Shown piece after piece: positions 35,425-44,078 of a DNA stretch of 64,000 nucleotides. The translations under genes were made by a program, and so were the position numbers. Below the pieces are notes generated by a model. The model ran no database searches. It saw nothing but the letters and a program-made list of their open reading frames with translations, and was not told where the DNA came from. Origin of the DNA: Chromobacterium haemolyticum DSM 19808 (GTDB taxonomy: Bacteria > Pseudomonadota > Gammaproteobacteria > Burkholderiales > Chromobacteriaceae). The stretch's first letter is position 1; every line of letters begins with the position of its first letter. The stretch lies in assembly GCF_000711885.1 (NCBI RefSeq), contig NZ_JONK01000012.1, positions 1 to 64,000 on the forward strand, written 5' to 3'.

Positions 35425-36157
35425 CGTCCAGCAAGCTGCCTGTACAGAAAGAGCTGGCGTCGGACAACAGCCAGACAATGGCGGCCGCCACCTCCTCGGC
35501 CGCGCCGCCGCGCCCCATCGGCACGCTGCCGGCCAGGCGCTCCACCCGGCCGGGCTCGCCGCTGGAGGCATGAATGCCGGTATGGATCAGCCCCGGCCGC
35601 ACTGCGTTGACGCGGATGCCTTCGGCGGCCACCTCCCGCGCCAGGCCCAGGGTCAGGGTATCGATGGCCCCCTTGCTAGCGGCGTAATCGACATACTCTC
35701 CGGCCGAGCCCAGCCGCGACGCGGCGGAAGAGACGTTGACGATGGCGCCGCCAACGCCGCCATGGCGGGTGGACATCCGGCGCACCGCCTCACGACAACA
35801 GAGAACGGGGCCCAAAACATTGCTGCGCAAGACTTGCTCCACCCGTTGCGCCGAGTAATCCTCCAGCCGGCCAATCGGCGCGGTGACGCCGGCATTGTTG
35901 ACCAGCGCGTCCAGGCGGCCAAAATGCGCCGCCACCGCGTCGAACAAGCCCACGATGTCCGCCTCGAGCGAGACATCAGCGCAAAACGCTTCGGCGTCCG
36001 CGCCCGCTTGCCGCAGCTCGGCCACAACCGCCTCCGCTCCGGTTTGGTCAAGGCGGTAATTGACTGCAACGCGCCAGCCCTCCACTGCCGCCAGACGCGC
36101 GGTCGCCGCGCCTATGCCGCGCGAAGCGCCGGTAATCAACACCACTTTGACGCTCAT
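35408..36157 (-). CDS. SDR-family oxidoreductase
   Basis: This 249-aa NAD(P)-dependent dehydrogenase has TGASRGIGAATA, the NNAG motif (VNNAGVTAP), the catalytic Ser/Tyr/Lys triad (VSS...YVDYAASKGA) and a C-terminal substrate loop. It is FabG-like or sugar/glucose-dehydrogenase-like, but is unrelated in position to the fab cluster. The ATG at 36157 follows AGGGGTGAAG. It lies 2 bp after tyrA and overlaps the LysR gene at its 3' end; the role in this operon is unclear. Confidence 0.82.
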   Translation of the reverse strand: MSVKVVLITGASRGIGAATARLAAVEGWRVAVNYRLDQTGAEAVVAELRQAGADAEAFCADVSLEADIVGLFDAVAAHFGRLDALVNNAGVTAPIGRLEDYSAQRVEQVLRSNVLGPVLCCREAVRRMSTRHGGVGGAIVNVSSAASRLGSAGEYVDYAASKGAIDTLTLGLAREVAAEGIRVNAVRPGLIHTGIHASSGEPGRVERLAGSVPMGRGGAAEEVAAAIVWLLSDASSFCTGSLLDVSGGR

Positions 36158-36159
36158 CT

Positions 36160-37044
36160 TCACCCCTTGCGCATGAATTGCTGATGCCAGCGCGTGCGCG
36201 CGCCGCGCGCCGCGCCGAAACGCTCCGCCAAGCGCTCTCCGTCTCCCGCCGCCAGCATTTGACGCAATTGGTCCAAACCGGCGCGATAGCGGTCGAGTTC
36301 CTCAAGCAAGGCGTCCCGGTTGGCCAGGCTGATGTCGGTCCACATTTCCGGATGGCTGCCGGCAATGCGGGTGAAATCGCGAAAACCGGTGGCGGCGAAA
36401 TCAAAGCAGCGCTCGGCGTCGGCCTTGCCCGCCACCATGTCCACATAGGCGAAGGCCAGCAAGTGCGGCAGGTGGCTGACGGTGGCGAAGACCGCGTCGT
36501 GCTCCTGCGCCGTCATGCAGTGGATTTCCGCGCCGCAGGCGCGCCATAGCGCCGCCACTCGCTCGGCGACGGAAGGCAGGGTCTCCGGCAACGGCGTCAG
36601 CACGACTTTGCGGTTTTCGTACAAGCCGTACTGCGCGGCGGCGGCCCCGGATAGATCGGAGCCGGCGATGGGATGCGCCGGCACGCAATGCGCCAACTGG
36701 TCCGGCAAATGCCGGCGGTACAACTCCACCACGTCGCCCTTGGTGCTGCCGGCGTCGGTAACGACCGTCTCCGGCCGCAGCCGCGGCGTCATCGCCGCCA
36801 TCAGCGCGCCCATCTGCCCCACCGGCGAGGCCAGCAACACCAGATCGGCGCGCCCGGCCACCTCGGCCAAATCCTGGCTGATTTCGTCCACCACGCCCAG
36901 TTCCAGCGCCCGCTCCAGGTTTTCCCGGGTGCGGCCGACGCCGATCACATGCCGCGCCATCCCGGCGCGCTTCAGCGACAGGGCGAACGAACCGCCAATC
37001 AGGCCCACGCCCACCACCACCAGGGTATCCATCCCTTGCTGCAC
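36160..37044 (-). CDS. tyrA: Prephenate dehydrogenase
   Basis: TyrA oxidatively decarboxylates prephenate to hydroxyphenylpyruvate in tyrosine synthesis. The NAD motif is VVGVGLIGGSFA, followed by TDAGSTKGDVV and the substrate motif PAHPIAGSDLSGA (catalytic His). FATVSHLPHLLAFAY is also conserved. The start is taken as the GTG at 37044, five bases after AGGAG; an ATG at 37032 is adjacent to AGGG and is less favourable. The longer frame (to 37089) is not supported. The SDR gene follows directly. Confidence 0.9.
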   Translation of the reverse strand: MQQGMDTLVVVGVGLIGGSFALSLKRAGMARHVIGVGRTRENLERALELGVVDEISQDLAEVAGRADLVLLASPVGQMGALMAAMTPRLRPETVVTDAGSTKGDVVELYRRHLPDQLAHCVPAHPIAGSDLSGAAAAQYGLYENRKVVLTPLPETLPSVAERVAALWRACGAEIHCMTAQEHDAVFATVSHLPHLLAFAYVDMVAGKADAERCFDFAATGFRDFTRIAGSHPEMWTDISLANRDALLEELDRYRAGLDQLRQMLAAGDGERLAERFGAARGARTRWHQQFMRKG

Positions 37045-37159
37045 CGCTTCTCCTCTATCCATCGCCTTGGAACCTAGAACGGCTATCATACCTGCCTAGT
37101 GTTGGCTGACAACCACTCCGTTGCGACGCATCAAGCGCGCCCCCTGCATAGGACATCCG

Positions 37160-37429
37160 ATGAGCTACAGTTTTTATTGCTATTTCAAGGTCGACACGGA
37201 CAACGCGCCCCTGCTTGCGCGGCTGCGGGCACTGCAAGCCGGCGTCCTGGCACGCGCTGGCGTCGCCGGCCGCCTGCTGCGTCGACGCGACGACGCCGGC
37301 ACCTGGATGGAAGTTTATGAGGAGATAGCCGACGCGGACGCTTTCCGCCGCGTCTGGCAGGAGGTCAGCGCCGAATGCGGACTTGCGGCCTTAAGCCGCC
37401 ATGAGGAGTGGTTTCAGCCGCTGGATTAA
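37160..37429 (+). CDS. DUF4936 family protein
   Basis: This 89-aa soluble protein starts MSYSFYCYFKVDTDNAPLL and has the DUF4936 pattern: an N-terminal beta strand with tyrosines, then RLLRRRDDAGTWMEVYE and SRHEEWFQPLD at the end. It is probably a small alpha/beta dimer of ferredoxin-like type, of unknown function. The ATG at 37160 follows ATAGGACAT. Its stop codon abuts repeat copy 8. Confidence 0.75.
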   Translation: MSYSFYCYFKVDTDNAPLLARLRALQAGVLARAGVAGRLLRRRDDAGTWMEVYEEIADADAFRRVWQEVSAECGLAALSRHEEWFQPLD

Positions 37430-37556
37430 GAAGCTGTTCACGATCCGCTGCGCGTTGTGGGGCGTGACACGGTGAGTATCCCTTCGAAATGCACATGCAC
37501 CGTGTCAGCCGTTTTCAAGGCGGTATCGCCGCAGCGCAGCAGACTTTGAACTGGTT
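37430..37556. repeat. Dispersed element, palindromic variant copy 8
   Basis: This copy fills the whole space between two convergent genes. It starts GAAGCTGTTCACGATCCGCTG after the DUF4936 TAA and ends CAGCAGACTTTGAACTGGTT next to the EAL gene's TAG. Unlike other copies, both halves resemble the same end (CACGGTGAGTA and CACCGTGTCAG face each other), so the element is a near-palindrome about 127 bp long. Confidence 0.75.
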
Positions 37557-38429
37557 CTAAGAAATCGGCCAGCTCAGGGTATCTACCGGCCGCGCCAAGT
37601 GAAATCCCTGGACAAAGTCGCAACCGGCGGCGCGGGCGATGTCCAGTTGCATCTCGCTTTCTATGCCCTCGCCCACCACCTTGGCCCCGTGCAGCTTCAG
37701 GATGGCCACCAACTCGGCCAATTTGTCTCGCAACGCCGGCCGCATCAAGGCCCGCCGCATCAGCACCTTGTCCAACTTGACGTAATCAGGCTCCAGCAGC
37801 CACACCCGTTCCAGATTGGACGCGCCCTGGCCAAAGTCGTCCAGGGAAATCAGGAAGCCCAGATCGCGGTAGCGTTGCACCGCGCCATGCAGCCGCACCG
37901 GATCGCTGACCGCGTCCTCGACAATCTCCAGGCACACATGGCTAGGCTGCACGCCCAGCAGTTGCAAGACCTCGGCGAAAAACTGCCCATGCGCCTCGCT
38001 GACGTTCACCAAGTGCTGGGCATTGACGTTTAGCGACAGCACCAGGCCCGGCGGCGGCGCTTGCAACAAGAAATTGAGCAGATGTAGACAGCGCAGCTGC
38101 CGGTCCACATACACGGTGCGGCGCGGCGTGGTTTCCGCGGCGAACAGCACCGTGGGAATCAATTGGCCCCCAAAGCGGTCCGACACCCGCGCCAGCGCCT
38201 CCACCGACCACAACTTCGGCTCGCCGTCCTGCAAACGAAACACCGGCTGGAAGACGCTGCGAAAACGCCAGTCCTCGTGCTGTCCGCGCACGCGCTCATC
38301 ACGCCAGGACAAGGGCTCCTCCTCGAAGCCATGCCGCGCCAGCATCTGATTCAAGCGCGGCAACGCCGCCTGCGCGCGCGGCGCGCCCAGGTCCCAAACC
38401 GCCACCTCACACTCCGCCATCGCCGACAT
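37557..38429 (-). CDS. EAL-domain cyclic-di-GMP phosphodiesterase
   Basis: This 290-aa stand-alone EAL protein is predicted to hydrolyse c-di-GMP. The key residues are intact: VEALAR (EAL signature, about residue 76), LNVNAQHL, CLEIVED, SLDDFGQG, DYVKLDK, VGEGIES and QGFHLARP. A ~60-residue N-terminal part has no sensor I recognise. The start at 38429 has a GGGAGG Shine-Dalgarno; the open frame extends to 38525 through a terminator and is rejected. Its TAG stop abuts repeat copy 8. Confidence 0.87.
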   Translation of the reverse strand: MSAMAECEVAVWDLGAPRAQAALPRLNQMLARHGFEEEPLSWRDERVRGQHEDWRFRSVFQPVFRLQDGEPKLWSVEALARVSDRFGGQLIPTVLFAAETTPRRTVYVDRQLRCLHLLNFLLQAPPPGLVLSLNVNAQHLVNVSEAHGQFFAEVLQLLGVQPSHVCLEIVEDAVSDPVRLHGAVQRYRDLGFLISLDDFGQGASNLERVWLLEPDYVKLDKVLMRRALMRPALRDKLAELVAILKLHGAKVVGEGIESEMQLDIARAAGCDFVQGFHLARPVDTLSWPIS

Positions 38430-38462
38430 CGCGCCTCCCGGCATGCGCCAAGAAAACAAACA

Positions 38463-38494
38463 AGAAAAAGGCCGAACATCGTTCGGCCCAAACA
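38463..38494 (-). terminator. Intrinsic terminator (second of two) upstream of the EAL gene
   Basis: On the minus strand GGGCCGAAC-GAT-GTTCGGCC is followed by TTTTTCTTG. It lies about 35 bp before the EAL start and 50-80 bp after another terminator, so it appears to end a separate short transcript. Confidence 0.75.
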
Positions 38495-38539
38495 GGATAC
38501 GAGAGAAACCTGCATGCGGTTCCATTGAACCGGCAAACA

Positions 38540-38578
38540 GAAAAAGGCCGGCTTTCAGGCGACAGCGCCGCCGAAAGC
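38540..38578 (-). terminator. Intrinsic terminator of the dicarboxylate symporter gene
   Basis: On the minus strand CGGCTTTCGG-CGGCGCTGTCGC-CTGAAAGCCGG is followed by CCTTTTTCTG. It is the first terminator met after the symporter stop, 110 bp downstream. Confidence 0.65.
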
Positions 38579-38688
38579 CGCCAGCGCTCTACTGCGCCAG
38601 AAAGACCGGCTCAATATACATGGCTCTCTTTATCTCTAAAAATAATTAAATGCTCGTTGTATAGTTCGTATAAATCTATGAGTCGAAT

Positions 38689-39882
38689 TCAGGCTTGCTG
38701 CGAAGCCGGCTTGGCTTCCGCCTCATCCGTCTCCCCCGCCGGCCTTCCCATGATGCGGTCCAGCCACAACGCGATCACGCCGTCGCCGGTGACGTTGCAG
38801 GCTGTGCCGAAACTATCCTGCGCCAAATAGAGCGCAATCATCAGGGCCAGGCTGGCCTCGGGGAAATGCAACATGCTGGCCAGGATGCCCAGCGCCGACA
38901 TCACCGCGCCGCCCGGCGCGCCCGGCGCCGCCACCATGGTCACGCCCAAGAGCAGAATGAAGGGGAACATCACATCCCAGCTAGGCACATCCAGGCCGGC
39001 CGTCATCAACATCACCGCGGTGGCGCAAGTCACCAGCGTGATGGTGGAACCGCACAGATGGATCGTGGCGCACAGCGGCATCACGAAATCCGCCACCGGG
39101 CCGGAGACTTTCATCTGCTTGGCCGAGCGCAACGCCACCGGAATCGTCGCCGCCGACGACATGGTGCCCAACGCGGTCAGGTAGGCCGGCAGCATATTGC
39201 GGATCAAAGACCAGGGGTTGCGGCCGCTGGCGAGGCCCGTCACCGTGTACAGCAGGGTCAGCCAGATCCAATGCATGGCGATGGCCAGCACCAGTACCAC
39301 GCCAAAGGTCTTCAACGTGGAGAACACGGAACCGTCGGCCGCCATCTCCGCGAAAACGCAGGCGATATAGGCAGGCAACAACGGAATCAGCACTTTGGCC
39401 AACACCAGTTCGACGATGTCCTTGCCTTGATCCACCACTTCCTTGAGGCGCTGCGCGCGGGTGACGGCGATGCCCAGGCCAAACACGAAGGCCAGCATCA
39501 AGGCGGTCATCACGTCGAACAGCGGCTTGATCTCCAGCGTGAACAAGGCCTTGATCGCCGCCGGCTTATCGGTAGCGTGCACGCCCTGAGCGATCAGCGA
39601 CGGCAGCACGCCGGAGGAGACGGCGAAGGCCGCCAAACCGGACAGAATAGTCGAGCAATAGGCCAACCCCACGGTCCAGCCCAGCATCTTGCCGGAGTTG
39701 GACTCCAACGCGGCGATGCCGCTCATGATGTAAAACACGATAATCAGCGGAATCATGAAGCCGATGAACTGCCCGAACAGGGCTTTGAAAGTCATCAGCA
39801 AGGTCAGCGGCCCATCCGGGGCCCATAGCCCCAGCGCCAGGCCAACCGCCATGCCGGCCAGTAGTTTAAGGATCAATTTCAC
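38689..39882 (-). CDS. Dicarboxylate/amino acid:cation symporter (DAACS family)
   Basis: This 397-aa membrane transporter of the GltP/DctA/SstT family imports glutamate, aspartate or C4-dicarboxylates with Na+ or H+. The serine-rich reentrant segment is GTMSSAATIPVAL, followed by PLCATIHLCGSTI and the second-hairpin region APGAPGGAVMSALG and QDSFGTACNVTGDG (the Asp/Asn-Asp cation and substrate residues). The start is the GTG at 39882, eight bases after GAGAGG; the longer frame lacks support. Confidence 0.87.
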   Translation of the reverse strand: MKLILKLLAGMAVGLALGLWAPDGPLTLLMTFKALFGQFIGFMIPLIIVFYIMSGIAALESNSGKMLGWTVGLAYCSTILSGLAAFAVSSGVLPSLIAQGVHATDKPAAIKALFTLEIKPLFDVMTALMLAFVFGLGIAVTRAQRLKEVVDQGKDIVELVLAKVLIPLLPAYIACVFAEMAADGSVFSTLKTFGVVLVLAIAMHWIWLTLLYTVTGLASGRNPWSLIRNMLPAYLTALGTMSSAATIPVALRSAKQMKVSGPVADFVMPLCATIHLCGSTITLVTCATAVMLMTAGLDVPSWDVMFPFILLLGVTMVAAPGAPGGAVMSALGILASMLHFPEASLALMIALYLAQDSFGTACNVTGDGVIALWLDRIMGRPAGETDEAEAKPASQQA

Positions 39883-40081
39883 GGCAACCTCTCTGAGCTT
39901 GGTCTTAATGTTGTTCGCGATCCGCGCATGCGCTTGCCGCCATGCCCGGTCCGGACACGGCGCGCCAGTCGGAAGAATGGAATCCGCCCGGCAAGGGCGG
40001 CTTGGACAAGAAAGCAGACGCGGTCTGGGCAGGCCTGCCGACAACGCCGGGAACTGCCCTCCCGGCGCCAGGCTTCAACCT

Positions 40082-40894
40082 TCAGGCTTGAAGCGACAGG
40101 CTGTGTTGCAGGGCGCGCAGCAGCGGATGAGGTGTCCAGTTGCGCTCGCCCAAGCGGGTAATCTGCCAGATACCCATCAGGCTATTGGAGAGAAACACCG
40201 CATCGGCGTCAATCAAGCGCGACGTGGAAAGTCGCGTTTCAGTAAAAGAGCGTCCGATATCCAAACAATACGCGGTCAACCAATCCCGCACCGCTCCGTT
40301 CACACCGCAACGGTCCAGCCTCGGCGTGACGATCGCTTCGCCTTCCAGCACGTAGACATTGCTCATCGTGCCCTCGGCCACCCAACCCTCCATGTCCAGC
40401 ATCAGGCCCTCGGCGACGGCGGGGTCTTGCCACTCAGAGCACGCCAGCACGTTCTCCAGCCGGTTTAGGTGCTTGATGCCGGCCAAAGCCGGCTGCAAGG
40501 CCAAGCGGGTTTCGCACCAGCGCGCCGTCACGCCCTGTTCAGATCGCTCCGGCGGATAGCCGTTCCAGGCCGCGGCGCTGACGATGCGAGTGCAGGACGG
40601 GGCCTCCGGCATCGCATAACCACGCGCGCCTGCGCCGCGGGTCAGCATAATCTTGGCCGCAGCGCGCGGCAGGCCGTCTCCCGCCGCGGCCAAGTCCGCC
40701 AGCAGCAAGCTCTCCTCAGGCGGGGGCAGGCGCAGCCTGCGCGCGTCGTCGCACAAACGCGCGTATTGCCACGCCCACAACCTGGGCTTGCCCTCTATCA
40801 GCTCCAGCGTCCGAAACACGCCGTCGCCGTAGGCCAGGCCGCGATCCGCAGCAGCGACCCTCTCGTCGGCGCGGCCGTTGATCAGCATCGCCAT
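40082..40894 (-). CDS. pabC: Aminodeoxychorismate lyase
   Basis: PabC removes pyruvate from aminodeoxychorismate to give p-aminobenzoate for folate. It is a 270-aa PLP fold-type IV enzyme: RGLAYGDGVFRTLE at residues 18-31, the PLP lysine in GIKHLNRLENV and WVAEGTMSNV for the phosphate. The ATG at 40894 overlaps the TGA of pabB (TGATG), so translation is coupled. Confidence 0.92.
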   Translation of the reverse strand: MAMLINGRADERVAAADRGLAYGDGVFRTLELIEGKPRLWAWQYARLCDDARRLRLPPPEESLLLADLAAAGDGLPRAAAKIMLTRGAGARGYAMPEAPSCTRIVSAAAWNGYPPERSEQGVTARWCETRLALQPALAGIKHLNRLENVLACSEWQDPAVAEGLMLDMEGWVAEGTMSNVYVLEGEAIVTPRLDRCGVNGAVRDWLTAYCLDIGRSFTETRLSTSRLIDADAVFLSNSLMGIWQITRLGERNWTPHPLLRALQHSLSLQA

Positions 40895-42186
40895 CAGGCC
40901 TGCTCCACGCCCAGCGCCCGCAGCAGGCCGCGCGCCTTGTGGCGGGTTTCCTGCAGTTCGCGCTCGGGATCGGAATCGGCGACGATGCCGCCGCCGGCGC
41001 GAAAACGCAGCGAGGCGCCCTCTTGCATGAAAGTGCGGATCAGGATGTTCAAGTCCATGCTGCCGTCGCGGTTGAGGTAGCCAAGGCTGCCGGTATAGGC
41101 GCGCCTAGCGCTGTTTTCCAGTTCGCGAATAATTTGCATGGTGCGCACCTTGGGGCAGCCGGTGATGGTGCCGCCGGGAAACAACGCACGCAGCGTGTCA
41201 GCCGGACCCACGCCGGAACGCAGGCGGCCTCGAACATTGGATTCGATGTGATGGACATAAGCGTAGCTTGCCACGGCCATCAATTCGTTGACCTCAACGC
41301 TGCCGGGCAGGCAAATACGCCCCAGATCATTGCGCTCCAGATCGATCAGCATCACATGCTCCGCCCTCTCCTTGACGCTGGAAATCAACCGTTGCTTCAA
41401 GGCGGCGTCTTCCACCGGGTCCTTCGAGCGCGGATGGGTGCCGGCGATCGGCCGCGTTTCCGCCCATCCCTCGCTCACCCGCACCAGTCTCTCCGGCGAA
41501 GAGCTGACGATCTGTGCGTCGCCAAAGTCCGCCAAGGCCGAAAACGGCGCCGGGTTGGCGCGGCGCAGAGCGGAGAACAGATCGACGGCGGCCACGCCGG
41601 CTTCCAGCTCGGCGCGCCAGCCGCGCGAAATATTCACCTGGAACACATCGCCTTCGTAGATGTAGCGCTTGAGACGGACGACCGCGTCGGTGTACCACTG
41701 CGGCGGATCTTCCTCCAAACCCCGCAGGGCCACCGGACGCGGCGCGAACACCGGCGCAGCTTGGGCCAGGCTCAACGCCCGCTGCCACAGTTCGGCGCTT
41801 TCCGCCACGATCCAGCCGCAGCCCTCGCGGCGATCCACCAGCACCGCGGCCGGGGTGCGCGCCAACGCCGCCAGCGGAAAGCTGTCCGGCAACGCTTCGG
41901 GCACGCTGGGCTCGAACTCGGACAGCAGATCGTAGCCCAGGTAAAGAAAATGCCCGCCGACAAAAGGCAGTTGGTGGCGGTTATCGACCGCTTGCGGCTT
42001 GAACTCCGCCAAGCGGCGCAGGAAATCGCCGCCTTCGCCCGCGTAAAACAGCTCGCGCCCGTCTTCCAGCAACAAAAGATCCCAGCCAGTGTCCCCGGAG
42101 GACATCATCAAGTAGGGAAAGGTTTGCGGATCCGCCGCATGCATCGCCAGCAAGTCCGGCGCAAAATCCAGTTTCTGAGTGAACAT
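40894..42186 (-). CDS. pabB: Aminodeoxychorismate synthase component I
   Basis: PabB adds ammonia to chorismate, with PabA supplying the glutaminase. The chorismate-binding domain shows YEGDVFQVNISR, ETRPIAGTHPRS, DLERNDLGR, HHIESNVRGRL and GCPKVRTMQII. The motif is PIAGT rather than PIKGT, so the catalytic Lys used by E. coli PabB is missing, as in the B. subtilis type. The 430-aa length and the pabC coupling argue against TrpE. The ATG at 42186 begins the conserved region; the frame to 42255 includes terminator sequence. Confidence 0.88.
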   Translation of the reverse strand: MFTQKLDFAPDLLAMHAADPQTFPYLMMSSGDTGWDLLLLEDGRELFYAGEGGDFLRRLAEFKPQAVDNRHQLPFVGGHFLYLGYDLLSEFEPSVPEALPDSFPLAALARTPAAVLVDRREGCGWIVAESAELWQRALSLAQAAPVFAPRPVALRGLEEDPPQWYTDAVVRLKRYIYEGDVFQVNISRGWRAELEAGVAAVDLFSALRRANPAPFSALADFGDAQIVSSSPERLVRVSEGWAETRPIAGTHPRSKDPVEDAALKQRLISSVKERAEHVMLIDLERNDLGRICLPGSVEVNELMAVASYAYVHHIESNVRGRLRSGVGPADTLRALFPGGTITGCPKVRTMQIIRELENSARRAYTGSLGYLNRDGSMDLNILIRTFMQEGASLRFRAGGGIVADSDPERELQETRHKARGLLRALGVEQA

Positions 42187-42257
42187 CGAGAAAGTCCCGG
42201 GCCGGCAGCCCGGCGCAGCTTGCCGCCCGCTTTGACCCGGACGGCGTGAAAACAAAG

Positions 42258-42291
42258 AAAAACCGCTGCGAGTGTAGCGCAGCGGTTCGGG
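42258..42291 (-). terminator. Intrinsic terminator of the fab operon
   Basis: On the minus strand CCGAACCGCTGCG-CTACACT-CGCAGCGGTTTTTCTTTG forms a strong hairpin with a T-run 23-55 bp after fabF. It separates the fatty acid operon from pabB. Confidence 0.85.
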
Positions 42292-42313
42292 CTGTCAATC
42301 GACAAGACTACGA

Positions 42314-43555
42314 TCAGACGCGCTTGAACACCAGCGTGCCGTTGGTGCCGCCGAAACCGAAGGAGTTGGAGATGCCGATGTCGATCTTCATCTCGCGAGC
42401 GGTATTGGCCACGTAGTCCAGATCGCAGCCGGCCTCCACATCCTGATCATGCAGGTTGATGGTGGGCGGCGAAACCTGGTTGTGCACCGCCAAAATGGTG
42501 TAGATCGCCTCCACGCCGCCAGCGCCGCCCAGCAAGTGGCCGGTCATCGACTTGGTGGAGTTGACCACCAGCTTTTTGGCGTGGTCGCCAAAGGCCAGTT
42601 TGAGCGCCGTGGTTTCATTGGCGTCGCCCAAAGGCGTGGACGTGCCGTGAGCGTTCACGTACTGCACTTGGTCGGCGTTGATGCCGGCGTCGCGCAGCGC
42701 GTTGCTTATGCCGCGCGCGGGACCCTCGGCGCTGGGCGCCGTGATGTGGTGGGCGTCCGAACTCATGCCGAAGCCGATCAACTCGGCGTAGATCTTGGCG
42801 CCGCGTTTGACCGCGTGCTCATAGTCTTCCAGCACCAGCACGCCGGCGCCCTCGCCCATGACGAAGCCGTCCCGGCCCTTGTCCCAGGGACGGGAAGCCG
42901 TGGCCGGGTCGTCGTTGCGCGTGGACAGGGCCTTCATCGCGGCGAAACCGCCGATGCCCAGGCGGGAAACCGCGCCTTCGGCGCCGCCGGCCACCATGAC
43001 GTCTGCGTCGCCGTACTGGATCATCCGCGCCGCGTCGCCGATGCAATGCGCGCCTGTGGTGCAGGCGGACACGATGCCGTAGGTCGGCCCCTGATAACCT
43101 TTCAGGATGGATACCTGGCCGGCGATCAAATTGATCAGCGAGCCCGGAATGAAGAACGGGCCGATCTTGCGCGGGCCGCCTTCCTGCAAGGCCACGCCGG
43201 TTTCCTCGATCAGCGGCAAGCCGCCGATGCCAGAGCCGATGTTGACCCCGACCCGGGTCTTGTCCAGGCCCGGAATATCATCCAGCCCAGCGTCCGCCAC
43301 CGCCTGCAAGGCCGCGGCGATGCCGTAATGGATGAACAGGTCGTTGCGGCGGGCTTCCTTCGGCGAGATATAGTCGCTGATCTCAAAGCCCTTCACTTCG
43401 CCCGCGATCTGGCAAGCCATGTCGCTGGCGTCGAAACGGGTAATCTTGGCGATGCCGCTGTGGCCGGCCAGCAAATTGGCCCAACCGGTGGCGACGTCGT
43501 TGCCGACCGGGGACACATGGCCCAGGCCGGTTACTACAACTCTGCGTTTTGACAC
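42314..43555 (-). CDS. fabF: 3-oxoacyl-ACP synthase II
   Basis: FabF elongates acyl-ACP by condensation with malonyl-ACP. The catalytic Cys lies in [10 protein letters not shown], the two His in [11 protein letters not shown] and [14 protein letters not shown], and the C-terminal [11 protein letters not shown] is typical. The 413-aa length is normal. The start is the GTG at 43555 ([12 protein letters not shown]) with a GGAG Shine-Dalgarno; the frame to 43606 is not supported. It is the last gene of the fab cluster. Confidence 0.95.
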   Translation of the reverse strand: MSKRRVVVTGLGHVSPVGNDVATGWANLLAGHSGIAKITRFDASDMACQIAGEVKGFEISDYISPKEARRNDLFIHYGIAAALQAVADAGLDDIPGLDKTRVGVNIGSGIGGLPLIEETGVALQEGGPRKIGPFFIPGSLINLIAGQVSILKGYQGPTYGIVSACTTGAHCIGDAARMIQYGDADVMVAGGAEGAVSRLGIGGFAAMKALSTRNDDPATASRPWDKGRDGFVMGEGAGVLVLEDYEHAVKRGAKIYAELIGFGMSSDAHHITAPSAEGPARGISNALRDAGINADQVQYVNAHGTSTPLGDANETTALKLAFGDHAKKLVVNSTKSMTGHLLGGAGGVEAIYTILAVHNQVSPPTINLHDQDVEAGCDLDYVANTAREMKIDIGISNSFGFGGTNGTLVFKRV

Positions 43556-43662
43556 GAAGAATCTCCGTGAGAGATGGGAGGGCAGTCTCCCGACGAGACC
43601 GTCCACGCATTACGATGCCCTACGGTTTGGCAGGGATCAAACGCGCGTTTGGCATCCTCTTG

Positions 43663-43711
43663 GCAAAAGACCTCTGCGAAGAGACCAGAAGGCTCCGGGC
43701 AGAGGTCCTAA
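43663..43711 (-). terminator. Hairpin with T-run between acpP and fabF
   Basis: On the minus strand GACCTCTGC and GCAGAGGTC enclose a ~30-base loop and are followed by TTTTG. It resembles the partial terminator or processing hairpin that lets acpP be expressed more than fabF. Confidence 0.55.
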
Positions 43712-43732
43712 TACCCCTCGAAAGGGAAGGAA

Positions 43733-43972
43733 TTACTTGTTCAAGTGAGCAGTGACGTAGTCGACGGCTTGCTGAACGGTGGTGATCTTCTCGGCCTCTT
43801 CATCCGGAATTTCGCACTCGAACTCTTCTTCCAGAGCCATTACCAGCTCAACGGTGTCGAGGGAGTCGGCGCCCAGATCGTCCACGAACGAAGATTCGAT
43901 TTTCACTTCGGCTTCGTTCACGCCCAGTTGTTCGGCAACGATCTTCTTAACGCGCGCTTCGATGTTTTCCAT
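43733..43972 (-). CDS. acpP: Acyl carrier protein
   Basis: This 79-aa carrier holds growing acyl chains on 4'-phosphopantetheine attached to the Ser of [16 protein letters not shown] (Ser38). The protein is acidic, with the helical [17 protein letters not shown]-terminus. It lies between fabG and fabF, the standard location. ATGs and codons are of highly expressed type. Confidence 0.97.
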   Translation of the reverse strand: MENIEARVKKIVAEQLGVNEAEVKIESSFVDDLGADSLDTVELVMALEEEFECEIPDEEAEKITTVQQAVDYVTAHLNK

Positions 43973-44078
43973 TTGTTTAAACCCTTGACCTTTCTGATTC
44001 GGGATAACAAAACCCCGGTATTCTACAAAAAAAAATTAGAGCAGCCTACCTAAATCTCCAGGCGGGCCGCAAGCTCGT

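Noticed and set aside
38430-38525. Longer N-terminus of the EAL protein
   Set aside because: The extension is read through a strong intrinsic terminator hairpin, and the ATG at 38429 has a good Shine-Dalgarno.
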